DNA from: Liolophura sinensis
Lineage: Eukaryota; Mollusca; Polyplacophora; Chitonida; Chitonidae
Direction: 5' to 3'
DNA: 64,000 nt
Assembly (NCBI RefSeq): GCF_032854445.1
Contig: NC_088303.1
Location: forward strand, 8,439,501 to 8,503,500
The notes under the pieces are model-generated. The model did not search any database, had not been told where the DNA came from, and was given only the letters and a program-made list of their open reading frames with translations. The position numbers and the translations under genes are program-made. Shown here in pieces: positions 11,388 through 21,533 of the stretch (the stretch's first letter is position 1; every line of letters starts with the position of its first letter).

Positions 11388-12712
11388 ATAGTGAGTAAAA
11401 CCGCAGCAGCAAAGACAGTGCAATATGAACTTGACAAATGTTCACACCAAACCGATGAAATTCGGTTAACTATTTACCTCAGTTAGCGTTTTATTTTAAC
11501 TGCTCATGTACATGGTACCTTGGCTCCAATACCCACGAACAATAGCAGCGGTTCTATCTATGGATTCTCTGCCTATGGCCGGAATTGAACTCGCGTCTCC
11601 GCTTCCTTACGGTGCACCTTACTGCATGAGATTAGCTGAATTTATTTATTATAATTAACTGACTTTATTTCAACGTAATTTTATGTCTTTTAAGCAATCC
11701 ATCAATCCCTAGACAGTGGTCAGGGTGATGAATGGGGATCACAGAGCACAGAGAATATTACATAACAAAACAGCCGCAAACACATGTAGCGAAGTATAAG
11801 GGAGAAACATTCCGATATAAAAGCCGCTAAACACACCCATGTAGCAGTAGCTGAATTTCAACACAAACCTCATTGGTGAGAGGATAGCAGGCCGGGAATG
11901 AGCCCTCCAACATGCATTTGGGCAGCCAAGGCCAGGTAGGCTATATACTAGTAGACATATACCTATATTCGTAAAGTCATAAAGACATAATGTTATGATT
12001 GCAACTTAACATAGACATACCTTAATTAAAGTGCTTCTCACAGTGTCTTCTTAACTCGTCTGCCTCTCCGAAACTGCAATTGTACAGTTACTCGTTTGTT
12101 TCTACTGTTTATATAGATGAATGAATATTTTTATGAAAGTCGCAAAATTTCGCTGATGTATGACATCTCAGAACATTAATAGCCTTGTGTGTTCAGCCAT
12201 GTGGACAGAAAAAATTTCCACAGTTTGCTAAATATTTTTTCCATATCTTAAAGTTGGACTAAGATTACGTTGTATTTTTTCGTAATTTTTCTCTCTAAAA
12301 TACTAGCTAAAAATGTGAGCAGTAGCTAGGCTAGCGTGCTAAGCATATTCTGCTCAGCACAATAAATTTTAATGTACACAAATTCCTCTTTTCCGTTGAG
12401 TAAGCATTTGTTGCTCGCAAATTTTTACGGTTGTCAAAATTCTGTTTTATTAATTACGTGGCCTTTAGTACACAGGATACCGGTATTGTTAAAAAAATTT
12501 ACTCATTATTATCAAAGACAACCGTTTAACTTAAAGGAACTCGCTGTCATGGCTAACAGGTAATCCAGTTATTACAGATAATAGCGACAAGTGCAGGTAT
12601 CTATCCTAAGCAAAACACACCGTATCGTCCAAAAAAAATATATAAAACTTAAATAATATGAATGAATGAATGATCGTGTCTTAATGTGACTTCTGCAGGA
12701 TTGCAGGCATAT

Positions 12713-12762
12713 CGTGTCGACAGTTCTTGAGTACGGCGTAAAGCACCAACCAAATAAATATT
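12713..12762 (+). mobile_element. SINE-A tail fragment
   Basis: Only the 3' end: CAGTTCTTGAGTACGGCG, TAAAGCACCAACC and AAATAAAT. Confidence 0.75.
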
Positions 12763-13496
12763 GTGTAAAGATTAAGAACTGTCTGCTCTCCCCATTAAGT
12801 GTTTAATACATGGGTAACTCGTAAACACTCAGATAAACAGAGAATAAGACTGCATACACAGGAAGACGGGGGTCAGCTAGAAACTAAGGCGAATTACTGT
12901 CAGTTCGCAGAAGAAGAAAAAAATAAGACCAGAGACAGGCTTGTCAGATAACGTGAACTGCCTGGGCTAAGTAATACAGTGGTACGACAATGCTATAAGT
13001 GGTTGTGAAGGGGGCATATTCCCCGGCTCAGTGTTGATTAGCTCGTCATATTCAATATCATGCTGAGGTTGTGATATTCTGTGCTGCTGAATAAACAATA
13101 GCTGAATCAGACATTATAGTAAGCTGTGACCTGAAGTCATTCAACATACCTACCTCAAGTTACCCAAAGGCAGTTTTACCCGTGTTAGAGAGATTTACAC
13201 ATCAATTAAGGAAAATTTGCACGCTTCGGTACACTGAGGACACTTCTAAAAATTTATGACTTACGTCTGTAAAAGGTAAATTGAGAAAAAAGCTGTAATA
13301 GACAAAAAAACGATATTGTGAAAAAAAAGGGACGCCACCGTGACCCCAACTTTAAAAACACCTCTAAATTATACTTCAATATTTCCATATGTAAGACCCT
13401 GTTAATTGTAAAAACTTCATTATTTCATCACCTCTGTGTATTGGTGTTAGTTAAGCGTCCATAGAGACCCAAAATTAACTTTGTAGCTGAATATTT

Positions 13497-13530
13497 ACTT
13501 ATTTATTTATTTATTTATGTATTTATATAA
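13497..13530 (+). repeat. ATTT microsatellite
   Basis: Run of TTTA tetranucleotides interrupted once by TATG. Confidence 0.9.
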
Positions 13531-14055
13531 ACAGGGATATTGTGGTGCATGAAGAACTAATTGCTTTCTTAAACTGATTTTTTTAAATATATACATGTAT
13601 ATCTATTTCGCATTCAGTGATGACCTGTTATATTGGTTCTGGTTTGAATGAGTGCTCATTGGGACTGATACACACTAGTATCCTACGCATTATAATCGTC
13701 TTCATTATGCGAATTACAGAGGTCAGCTCCATTCCTAGCCTGTACGTCACTGTACACCGACATTTTTTAAAAAAATGTTTCCTTAGGCAAGTGCTTGTTG
13801 ATGTTGTATTTCGTTTTTTTTTTTGTTTTTTTTTTACAGCATCCCCCCCCCCCACCAACCTTTCTATTTTCGTTGTTATGGTTGTATACTGCTCTCAATT
13901 GCTCTCTAATCTTACGTTCAGAATTTTGTGATTTTTTTAGTATGCCTAATAAATTTTAGATGTTGCTTTGTTTTCCCTTTGTGGAAAAACAAATAGAACA
14001 TACACCCTGGTAAAATGACCGTCTTACTTGTTGTCTGTGGCAATAATGATACATA

Positions 14056-14296
14056 CAGGGTGTCCCAGAGGCCGTGCACCATCCTGATTTTTTTTTTTTT
14101 TCTTCTGTGTTTTAGATTTAATACTGATTTAATTTTTTTTCTCTTACAGAGTTAATTATAGCTAATAAACTAACAGTAGGCCTACAAGAAAGAGTTGAAT
14201 TGGTTTTAATATTTGGAAGAGATGTAGCAACACACCGGTAAGTAGTTCAAGCATTCAACCTCAACCTGGATGGTGCGCGACTTCTGGAACACCCTG
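14056..14296 (+). mobile_element. Mariner-type MITE (internally deleted)
   Basis: Begins CAGGGTGTCCCAGAGGCCG and ends with an imperfect inverted copy (reverse complement CAGGGTGTTCCAGAAGTCG). The inverted ends are about 32 bp, and the element is flanked by TA at 14054-14055 and 14297-14298, the Tc1/mariner target duplication. The interior still encodes LTVGLQERVELVLIFGRD, like the N-terminal helix-turn-helix of mariner-like transposases, so it is probably a deletion derivative. No catalytic domain remains. Confidence 0.8.
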
Positions 14297-15560
14297 TATA
14301 ATGACCGTGTACGTGTTTAGAATTTCATAACTATCCTTAAATTGTAGAATACCTCTATTTTTTGTTCACTGGACATTCTGTTTCCGATGTATCACATGTA
14401 CTACAACGGCCACAGCTCTCCCTTAATTCCCGTATTAAAAATTAGTCTTCGAGACATGTATTATGTGTTTTATGTTTTATGTTTTATGTACCAGTGGATT
14501 ATGTGTTTGGGATATTGTCGTGTGCCAGTCATCCAATGGGACTGATTTACTCCACAACCACATGGATGTCAACCACATTCAGTATATTTCATGAATAAAA
14601 AAAGGAAAGGAAATAAATTAAATCTTCCGGAGAGGCTACAACAAATTCTAAAACTGCCTGCTTAATTCTAGTCCAGTTGTTCAACATCAACAAACAAGCC
14701 GTGCATTGTAAGATTCTTAACACCAAGTGGGGATACCCACTGTTGCAGCTTAAAACGAAACGGCCTGAATTTACTGCAACGAAGTAAAAAAAAAATGCTC
14801 CAAAGATTCCTTCACTTCGCAATGATCACATAGTCGTGTAGGGTGTAAATTTAATCAATCATGGACATATTCCTGAAAGAATCCTGGAAAAGAACATATA
14901 TGAAAGCCGGATAAGGCCATCAACGCACCATTGTACCATCGTCCCATCGCCCGGCCCTGGCATGAAGCCATGGTACGATGATGACAATGCCACGATAATG
15001 TGAAGAAATGGCACGATGACACGAAGCGATTACACGATGCCACGAACTCCTCATGAAAACAAATTAGATATCAGCAAGAGAACTTCACAGAGAATCGGTG
15101 ATGCACTCTGTCACACAAAATTCTTGATTGGCTGAACAGCACAACCTAGTCATAAAAAGTTACTACTCTAAGAGGTCGAAAATGGACAAAAAAAAAGAAC
15201 TGCTACGAATTCTCGCGTAAATACAGACAGATCATCAGGCAGCCTAAAGTGCCTAAAAAGCCTAAAAGCCTAAACACACATCCCCCTGTGTGTTCACCAT
15301 ACAGTTAATGGTAGACTAAGTAAATGGCCCTAAATACGAGAGCCGCCGATCGTTTTTTGTCACCAAATCTTCATGACGGTGCATGAGAGCAGAGAAATCT
15401 AGAAATTCGCTGTCCTCGAGTTATGTCCCATTTTTGGGTCTGGCACGTCTGTACCAAATTTTGTTAGGGCGCTATAACGACCAGGTCCTTACAAAAATCT
15501 AGGCCTAAAATCGGGAACGAACTCACGTTTCGTGTGCGAAATGAACTGAATAAAGGAACA
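14297..15560. other. Gene-free stretch left of the composite element
   Basis: Contains one non-LTR retrotransposon scrap (14590-14870) and otherwise short chance ORFs. The block 14930-15050 repeats CACGATG-like words loosely but not as a regular tandem array. Confidence 0.45.
14590..14870 (-). pseudogene. Non-LTR retrotransposon C-terminal scrap
   Basis: The minus strand encodes LNLHPTRLCDHCEVKESLEH followed by phenylalanines. This matches the zinc-knuckle-like C-x2-C...H end of many LINE reverse-transcriptase ORFs (pattern C.xC...E..EH). Downstream the frame is broken. Only this short motif supports the call. Confidence 0.45.
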
Positions 15561-16074
15561 TTCAAGAAATATCCGTTATATTAATAACTAGACCCAGAAA
15601 AGCCCAATAGAAGAAAAGGGGGAAAAAAAGATTATTTTACTGAATAATGAAGACTTTGTGTTAAAAATGTCAAAAGAAATGTTCTCTACATTTTCTATGT
15701 AGTCACAGCTCAATTCCATGAAACTTCAGTCTGACTGTATGGCCACATACCCCTATTAATTTTCCATAAGTGACAATGTTAACGTTTAGCGCTGTGGCTC
15801 AGTCCCAAACATTCCGTGGCCAATAACCTTTGGTGCATACCTGACCCAGCCTGTGAGAAACAAGCCATAAAAAGTCCTCTTGCCCAGAATTTCAAAGTTT
15901 CATCATTAAAGCTCATACCTCCTCAAAGTTTAGACAATTTCCAGCATTTTAATACCAAGCATACACCTGTACACAAAAAATGGCCGCATGGGAGCCAAAG
16001 AATACTTTATACCCAAAATACACAGAATTACATTCGTTCTACCGAAAAACGGAAGTTGTAATGAAGGTCTGTGT
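15561..16074 (-). repeat. R500 repeat, left inverted end
   Basis: Reverse complement of the copy at 20974-21457, from TTCAAGAAATATCCG to GGTCTGTGT. Similarity is high across the whole length, including AACTAGACCCAGAAAAGCCC and CATAGAAAATGTAGAG in complement. Confidence 0.85.
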
Positions 16075-16078
16075 GCGT

Positions 16079-16150
16079 ATGGACATAGGCTTGGAACCGC
16101 ATGGTATTAACAATAACAGACAGCGCTGCCGCAATGTAGGGCGAGGATAA
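16079..16150 (+). pseudogene. HNH-like gene scrap
   Basis: Encodes a diverged second copy of the core of the HNH-like gene (GLEPHGINNNRQRCRNVGRG). It matches 17985-18055 closely at DNA level (TTGGAACCNCATGGTATTAA). It begins directly after the left R500 repeat, so its N-terminal half is missing. Confidence 0.75.
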
Positions 16151-16701
16151 TAGTAAGCTATTTACAGAGATTTGCGTTATCTTTACATTAGAAATACACA
16201 GATCTACGTTACAGAATTACAATGAGTTGCCTCTACAGAAATATACACAGACAGAAAACAACAGTAGTGCTTTTATTTATTAGTTAACAGTTTTGTTCTC
16301 TTGCTTCCTCCTCAGTGACGTGGATTTCAGGGGCTCCCTCCACTTATACCGGACACCATCCAGGAAAACCAGCATACTGGAAACCTGTACCTGTAACAAG
16401 GTGTGTTAAGTATAATTAAGGAGCAAGGATGTCGGGCCTCATCCACTTAGTTGAAGCAAGAGATGGTCCTATTGTTACGATGTCTTTCATGTTTCTGGTC
16501 TTTTTTTCCTTGGTGTTAATTTTCTTTCATCCCATGGGTCTTCTTATTGTTTTCCTGTCTTCCTTGTTAGTTCATTTCCTTATCTTTTCCAGTTTTTATT
16601 CGTGGCCTCCCATGGCGGTGCAGACAGCACGTAGAACAGTTCCTGGCCTAGAGTGTTTAGGTGCATTCCGTTGTTTGTTGGAGTTTGCTTTTGTGGTCAG
16701 A

Positions 16702-17031
16702 TCAGTCCCACATGTCTCCAGCAGTGTCCAATTGGTTGTTTGGCAGCTTCATGTTAATTTCATGGATTTTTGTGTTATAAATGTGGACCCAAATTCGCAG
16801 CGTTACCTGACAGGAAAGAAGCTGGCTGATGTAGATCATTGGAATTTGGAATTTCGATTCAAGTGCACCATCATAGTCTAAAATATCAGCGCAAATTGCT
16901 GATGCTGATTTGTGGGAGTCCGGATCATAAGTGTGTAGGATAGCTAGGTCAAGTTTTGTCTCCTGAAGGAGACTTTCCAATCTTCCAGAGTATCTAAGTG
17001 TCCCAACTCTAAATGTGTAATATTTTGACAT
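16702..17031 (-). other. Minus-strand ORF of 109 codons beside direct repeat D1
   Basis: Starts ATG at 17031 (MSKYYTFRVGTLRYSG...) just inside the edge of D1 and contains KLDLAILHTYDPDSHKS and GALESKFQIPMIYIS. The family is not recognised. Its upstream sequence is the same repeat that precedes the transposase-like gene, so it may be a second element ORF. A plus-strand hydrophobic ORF opposite it is taken as a shadow. Confidence 0.35.
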
Positions 17032-17474
17032 TTAATTGTCAGATAAATTGCCTACATTTTCATGTATGCTTTGACACTTTTGGCTTGTAACTTTGGTTTT
17101 TTTAAAACCACTCTGAGTAGAAAAATCTTCTTAAAAATGCATATTTTTCTAAATGGTTGCTTTTGAAAAGTCTAAAGTGCTCTGTAAATGTGGTTTTTTA
17201 ATTTTTCTTGCAGAAAAACATTTTGTCTTTCCAAACCAGTTGACCTGATGGAGATATCTTGAATGGTATATGCACTGCAAAGCTTCAAAGTTTACCCTTT
17301 AGAGTTTTTTTACCCTGAGAAAAAGACCAGTGTCCAAGATGGGGGTACTCAAACTTGAAATCATCCAACTCCATAGTTTCTGCATGTATCAAGCCCTAAT
17401 TTTGCCTGTGAGGTTCAGAAGTGTCAGGAATTATGTGATGCAAAAATTATTGATTTTGATAAATGTTGGCTGGT
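17005..17474 (+). repeat. Direct repeat D1 inside the composite element
   Basis: About 450 bp repeated at 20143-20968 (there split by a SINE). Shared blocks include CATGTATGCTTTGACACTTT, TGCATATTTTTCTAAATGGT, CTTCAAAGTTTACCCTTTAG and ATCATCCAACTCCATAGTTT. On the minus strand it lies upstream of an ORF start in both places. Confidence 0.9.
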
Positions 17475-17724
17475 GTATACTGACAAAGTCACCAAAAGTG
17501 TCACTATGCGCTCAGATATTGCAGCAGCCTGATGGTTTTTGGTGGGTATGTCTGGGATGTGTTTTGCATTGATTGAGCCATTTTATAGCTTCATCGGGTT
17601 ATTTATTTTCTGAAAATATCCATTTTGATGAAAAATTGGTAAAATGCTGTTCATTGTAGGGTAACATGTGTATAGGCATTCTGAAATGAACAACATGCAA
17701 TGTTCTAGTATTCCTACGCTTGAA

Positions 17725-18124
17725 AATGGAGAAGTTCAGAGCAGAAATTGCTGCAAAAATTGAAAGTTGCAGTGTTTATAGTGAAAACGGAGCCTGTCGA
17801 CTGTGGACTGAACCAGTGACGAAGGATGGCCGATATGGCCTCACCTCCTACAAAGACCCCACCACACATTGATAGAAGAAAAAACACATTAGTAGACTTG
17901 TTTATATGGCCAGGCAGGGAGTGTTACATTTAGATTACAAGCTTGATTGCGCACACGTGTGCCACAACACAGGCTGTGTAAATGTGGACCACATAAGCTT
18001 GGAACCCCATGGTATTAACAATAACAGGCAGCGCTGCTGTAACGTAGGGCGCTGTCTTGGCCATGGGCATTATGCAAGGTGCATGCTGTATTTAAGATTG
18101 AGCAGGTTGGTTTCCCCTCATTAA
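17725..18124 (+). pseudogene. HNH (His-Me finger) endonuclease-like gene
   Basis: The frame runs from ATG at 17725 and reads MEKFRAEIAAKIE...GACRLWTEP...DGRYGLTSYKD, then two adjacent stops (TGA TAG near 17872), then resumes in the same frame: RLVYMARQ, DCAHVCHNTGCVNVDHISLE, PHGINNNRQRC, NVGRCLGHGHYARC. The CHN..CVN..H...EP...N..R..C...C.GH pattern is that of the zinc-binding, homing-endonuclease-like His-Me finger family (Pfam zf-His_Me_endon, from memory). Catalytic-type His and the zinc cysteines look intact; the stops make it a probable pseudogene. It converges on the minus-strand transposase-like gene. About 133 codons. Confidence 0.78.
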
Positions 18125-18239
18125 AAATAATAAACAAACATGTGTCAGGTTTTGCTCAATTTCTGTATTTATTTATTAATTTCTTTTATAACCGACAACA
18201 GCACTGACAAATTATATACAAACCTGGCAGTTACAAATA

Positions 18240-20160
18240 TCTATCATGTGTGATCTGTTGGGGTGTTGTCCAGTTGTCCCTTAACATGGTCAGTTTTCTC
18301 TTCTGGATTTGAAAGCCTGTACTGAATGTGCTGTTGGAGTTTTCTGGCTGTGTTGCGGAGTGATCTCCCCTTAACTGTATGTTGTCTCATATAAACCTTG
18401 TGGTACTGGTTCACCCTTTCAATCTGCTGTACTGTTTTCTCCCTCCTAGGCGAAATTCTGGCGCCGACAGCTCAGAGTTTGGCAGCAGTGGACTTGTCCT
18501 GACCATTGTTAAGTCTGTGGATTGTGGACGCTGCCCTTCCCTCCATACTTCTGCTGTGGATTACATTCTTGGGCAAGGAGACACTGAGTGACCTTTTGAC
18601 AGCTTCGCACTATTGAGTGCTGCTGTTCATCTAGAGACTGGCGACGGATGTCTCGATCAAATTCATGTGCAGTACTTCGGTCAATAGTTTCCTGTCGTCG
18701 TCATTAATGTTGAAAGGGCAGAGTTTATTGCTGGATAAAAACAGGGAGTTCTACCACCAGCTGCTGGTTTCTCCTCCGGAGCAAACCCACTGTTCCTGCG
18801 GCACTTGGAACAGTCCCCACCGTAACACCTGACCGTTGGATCTACAACCCTGGGTAGATGAGTTTTTATTTTCTTCATGTCACCACTGTGCTCAGACATA
18901 AGTTGAGAAAATATCAAGCTACACCTGGCCTTAACATCCTGGCTCAACACCTTCTGTGCTTTTCTACCTGGCTTCCCTCGTTCGGCCCTGTCCCTCGAAC
19001 ATGGCATCGCTGAACTTAGCCTGGTTACATTTCTTGAACTGGGATCTACCTAGGCTAGTGGGGTCAGCTGACCGTTCGACCTCCCAGAATGGCTCGACCA
19101 GTCGGATGCTGACTTCCACTCCCTTGGCTGACCAGGACTCGCTATTCTTTGTTACGTGCTTGGCTAAAACACCTTGCCTCGCCAATCCCTCGCCAGTCTT
19201 GCTCCCCATATTATACTTGGACCAGGGGGCATGTGGGTTTGTGTCCGCCGTGCACTCCTCGTGTTCTCCAGGGCAATTTACCTGGAAGCCTTTCCCTTTC
19301 AGCCAGGACCCAGTCCAACAAATTTATTTTTCAGAGCAGCGGAGACAATGTATTACTTGTCTGTTGATGTCTCCACAGCCACAGAAATGGCCTGTGAAAC
19401 ATTCTGGCCTGGTTTCTTGGGGCTGGTTATGGTAATGCTGTTGTAGCGAGCATCTGTGGCCAGATCTGTTGTGCTGTCATCCTCTCCTCTTTGCCCCCCT
19501 GATTGGGCTGGAAATCTGTGTCCATCCAGGAACACCCAGGCAGAGGATTCAGCATGTCTGTAACTGCAGACAGGTTATTTTAGCACTCCTGGGTCTTTCC
19601 ATCTTGAAATCTAGACTGATTCCTCTTTCTGTCTCCCTTCATGGTGTTTTAAGATAGATTGTTTGCCTTGTTAATTGTCAGACTGGCCCACATAGATGTA
19701 GGTGTACTTGGTGAGAGCCTGATTGGAAATGTTAAACTCATGTTGTTCTTTCTATTTATCTCTTGCAGATGCCAGTGTGACACCCTTTGATGTGACTGCA
19801 GAGTAATAACCTGCTGTGAGACAACAGCAATGGTCCAGGAATGCTTTTGCATGGTGAGCTGGTCAGCCAATCAGCAGTCATGGGGGAGGTGGGGGGCCTG
19901 GCTGGGTGGTCTTTTTAAGGGTTTCATCCTGTAAATCAGTGGGGAACAGGGCTACTAGTCTTTTCTTAAGTCCTATCGACTGAAAAACTGCTTGTGAGCA
20001 GGTCTTCATCACCTTGAGGCAGTATTTTTGCCTTGATGTTGGTCACAAATGATTTTTTGGAAATTGTGACAATCCGCTTTGATACCCCATAACCACACTG
20101 TCAGTCAAATTTTTTCACAAAGTTGCTCAAGTAAATGTCTTATATTTTGACCTTGTCAGA
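18240..20160 (-). pseudogene. Transposase-like gene, multiply frameshifted
   Basis: Read right to left, coding blocks in shifting frames form one recognisable protein: DARYNSITITSPKKPGQNVS near 19440, VEVSIRLVEPFWEVERSADP near 19100, KKCNQAKFSDAMFEGQGRT, KVLSQDVKARCSLIFSQLM, RCYGGDCSKCRRNSG near 18810, VKRSLSVSLPKNV near 18580, STIHRLNNG near 18520. This matches a transposon protein common in aquatic invertebrates and usually labelled Mutator-like transposase domain; the match is from memory. DARYN may be part of a DDE-type catalytic core. At least four frameshifts or stops, so inactive. The N-terminal part (about 19550-20160) is too decayed to read. Confidence 0.72.
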
Positions 20161-20968
20161 TAAACTGCCGATATTTTGATGTATGCTTTGACACTTTTGG
20201 CTTGTAACTTTGGTTTTTAAAGCTGCTCTGAGTAGAAAAGTCTTTTTAAAAATGCATATTTTTCTAAATGGTTGCTTTTGAAAAGTCTAAATTGCTCTGT
20301 CAATGGGATTTTTTATTTTTTCTTGAAGATAAACATCTTGTCTTTCCCTAACCGGCCCGGATAGCACAGTTGGTAGAGCGTCCGCTTCGGGACCGGTAGA
20401 TCCAGGATCAATCCTTGATCGAGTCACACCTAAGACTTTAAAAGAGGAAGTTGTAACTTCCTCGCTTGGCGTTCAGCATGAAGGGGATAGTGCAACGACT
20501 GGTTGACCCGTATCAGTATAATGGCTCAGGCGGGGCGGCTTACTTGCCTTTGGTAAGTCGTCTCAGTGAAGCAGCACTAAATAAAAGAGCGGTGGAAATC
20601 CGTCCTGCTACAAGGAGGCACATTACACGTACATGCACGCTAACGATTCCTTCGTCGTCATATGACTGAAAAATTGTTGAGTACGACGTTAAACCCCAAG
20701 CTCTCACTCACTCTTGTCTTTCCAAACCAGTTGACCTTAAGGATATATCTTAAACGGTATATGCACTGCAAAGCTTCAAAGTTTACCCTTTAGAGTTTTT
20801 TTACCCTGAGAAAAAGACCAATGTCCAAGATGGGTGTACCCAAACTTGAAATCATCCAACTCCATAGTTTTTGCATGTATCAAGCCCTAATTTTGTCTGT
20901 GAGGATCAGAAGTGTCAGGAATTATGTGGTGCAAAAATTATTGATTTTCGTAAAAGTTGGCTGGTGTG
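20143..20968 (+). repeat. Direct repeat D2 inside the composite element
   Basis: Second copy of D1 (17005-17474), interrupted at CTTGTCTTTCC by SINE-B 20348-20712. After removing the SINE and one target duplication it aligns end to end with D1. Confidence 0.9.
20348..20712 (+). mobile_element. SINE-B, full length with 11-bp TSD
   Basis: Second SINE family, 365 bp. The tRNA-like head has CCCGGATAGCACAGTTGGTA and GAGCGTCCGC. The body holds TCGTCTCAGTGAAGCAGCAC and the tail GTTGAGTACGACGTTAAACC then CTCACTCACTC. Exact target-site duplication CTTGTCTTTCC at 20337-20347 and 20713-20723. A second copy lies at 59107-59462 in reverse. A V-SINE-like molluscan family is likely but the name is not certain. 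Confidence 0.93.
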
Positions 20969-20973
20969 ATAGG

Positions 20974-21457
20974 ACACAGACCCCCATTACAACTTCCGTC
21001 TTTCGGTAGGGACGAACGTAATTCTGTGTATTTTAGGGTATAAAGTCTTTTTTTTGCTCCCAGGCAGCCATTTTTGGTGAACAGGTGCATGCTTGGTATT
21101 AAAATGCTGGAAACTGCCTAAACTTGCGTCAAGCTGCGTCAAGATTGTTATGGTTTGTTTCTCACAGACTGGGGCAGGTATGCACCAAAGCTTATTGGCC
21201 ACAGAATGCCTGAGACTGAGTTACAGCGCTAAACGTTAACATTGTCGCTTATGGGAAATTAATAGGGGTCTGTGGCCATACAGTCAGAGTGAAGTTTCAT
21301 GGAATTGAGCTGTGACTACATAGAAAATGTAGAGAACATTTCTTTTGACATTTTTAACACAAAGTCTTCATTATTCAGTAAAATAAGCGTTTTTTTTTTC
21401 TGTTGTTCTATTGGGCTTTTCTGGGTCTAGTTATTAATATAGCGGATATTTCTTGAA
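20974..21457 (+). repeat. R500 repeat, right inverted end
   Basis: Starts ACACAGACCCCCATTACAAC and ends GATATTTCTTGAA. Inverted partner of 15561-16074 and direct relative of 1973-2425. It lacks about 70 bp of the interior (near 21125) present in the left copy. Confidence 0.85.
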
Positions 21458-21533
21458 CAGTTTGGGACTGAGCTACAGCGCTAGACGTTAACATTGTCGT
21501 TTATGGAAAATTAATGGGGATCTGTGACCGTAT
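21458..21533 (+). repeat. Partial extra R500 module
   Basis: Directly after the right R500 copy, GAGCTACAGCGCTAGACGTT, AACATTGTCGTTTATGG and AATTAATGGGGATCTGTG repeat an internal module of R500 (compare 21210-21275). Confidence 0.75.

Larger units (their letters stand above)
11021..14055. other. Gene-free stretch with SINEs and microsatellite
   Basis: Apart from a full SINE-A (11111-11387), a SINE tail (12713-12762) and an ATTT-type microsatellite (13497-13530), I see only short chance ORFs and no splice-bounded coding block. Confidence 0.5.
15561..21457. mobile_element. Composite transposable element with inverted R500 ends
   Basis: About 5.9 kb bounded by the R500 repeat in inverted orientation (15561-16074 minus, 20974-21457 plus). 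Order: R500 | HNH scrap (+) | minus ORF | direct repeat D1 | HNH-like gene (+) | transposase-like gene (-) | direct repeat D2 with a later SINE | R500. No target-site duplication was found, so the exact ends are open. Either this is one transposon with ~0.5-kb terminal inverted repeats and an internal duplication, or two nested copies of one family. Every gene inside carries stops or frameshifts. Confidence 0.65.

Noticed and set aside
16429-16881. Plus-strand ORF of 150 codons with a hydrophobic stretch
   Set aside because: It lies in decayed transposon sequence opposite a minus-strand ORF, has no recognisable domain, and the hydrophobic run reflects T-rich sequence.
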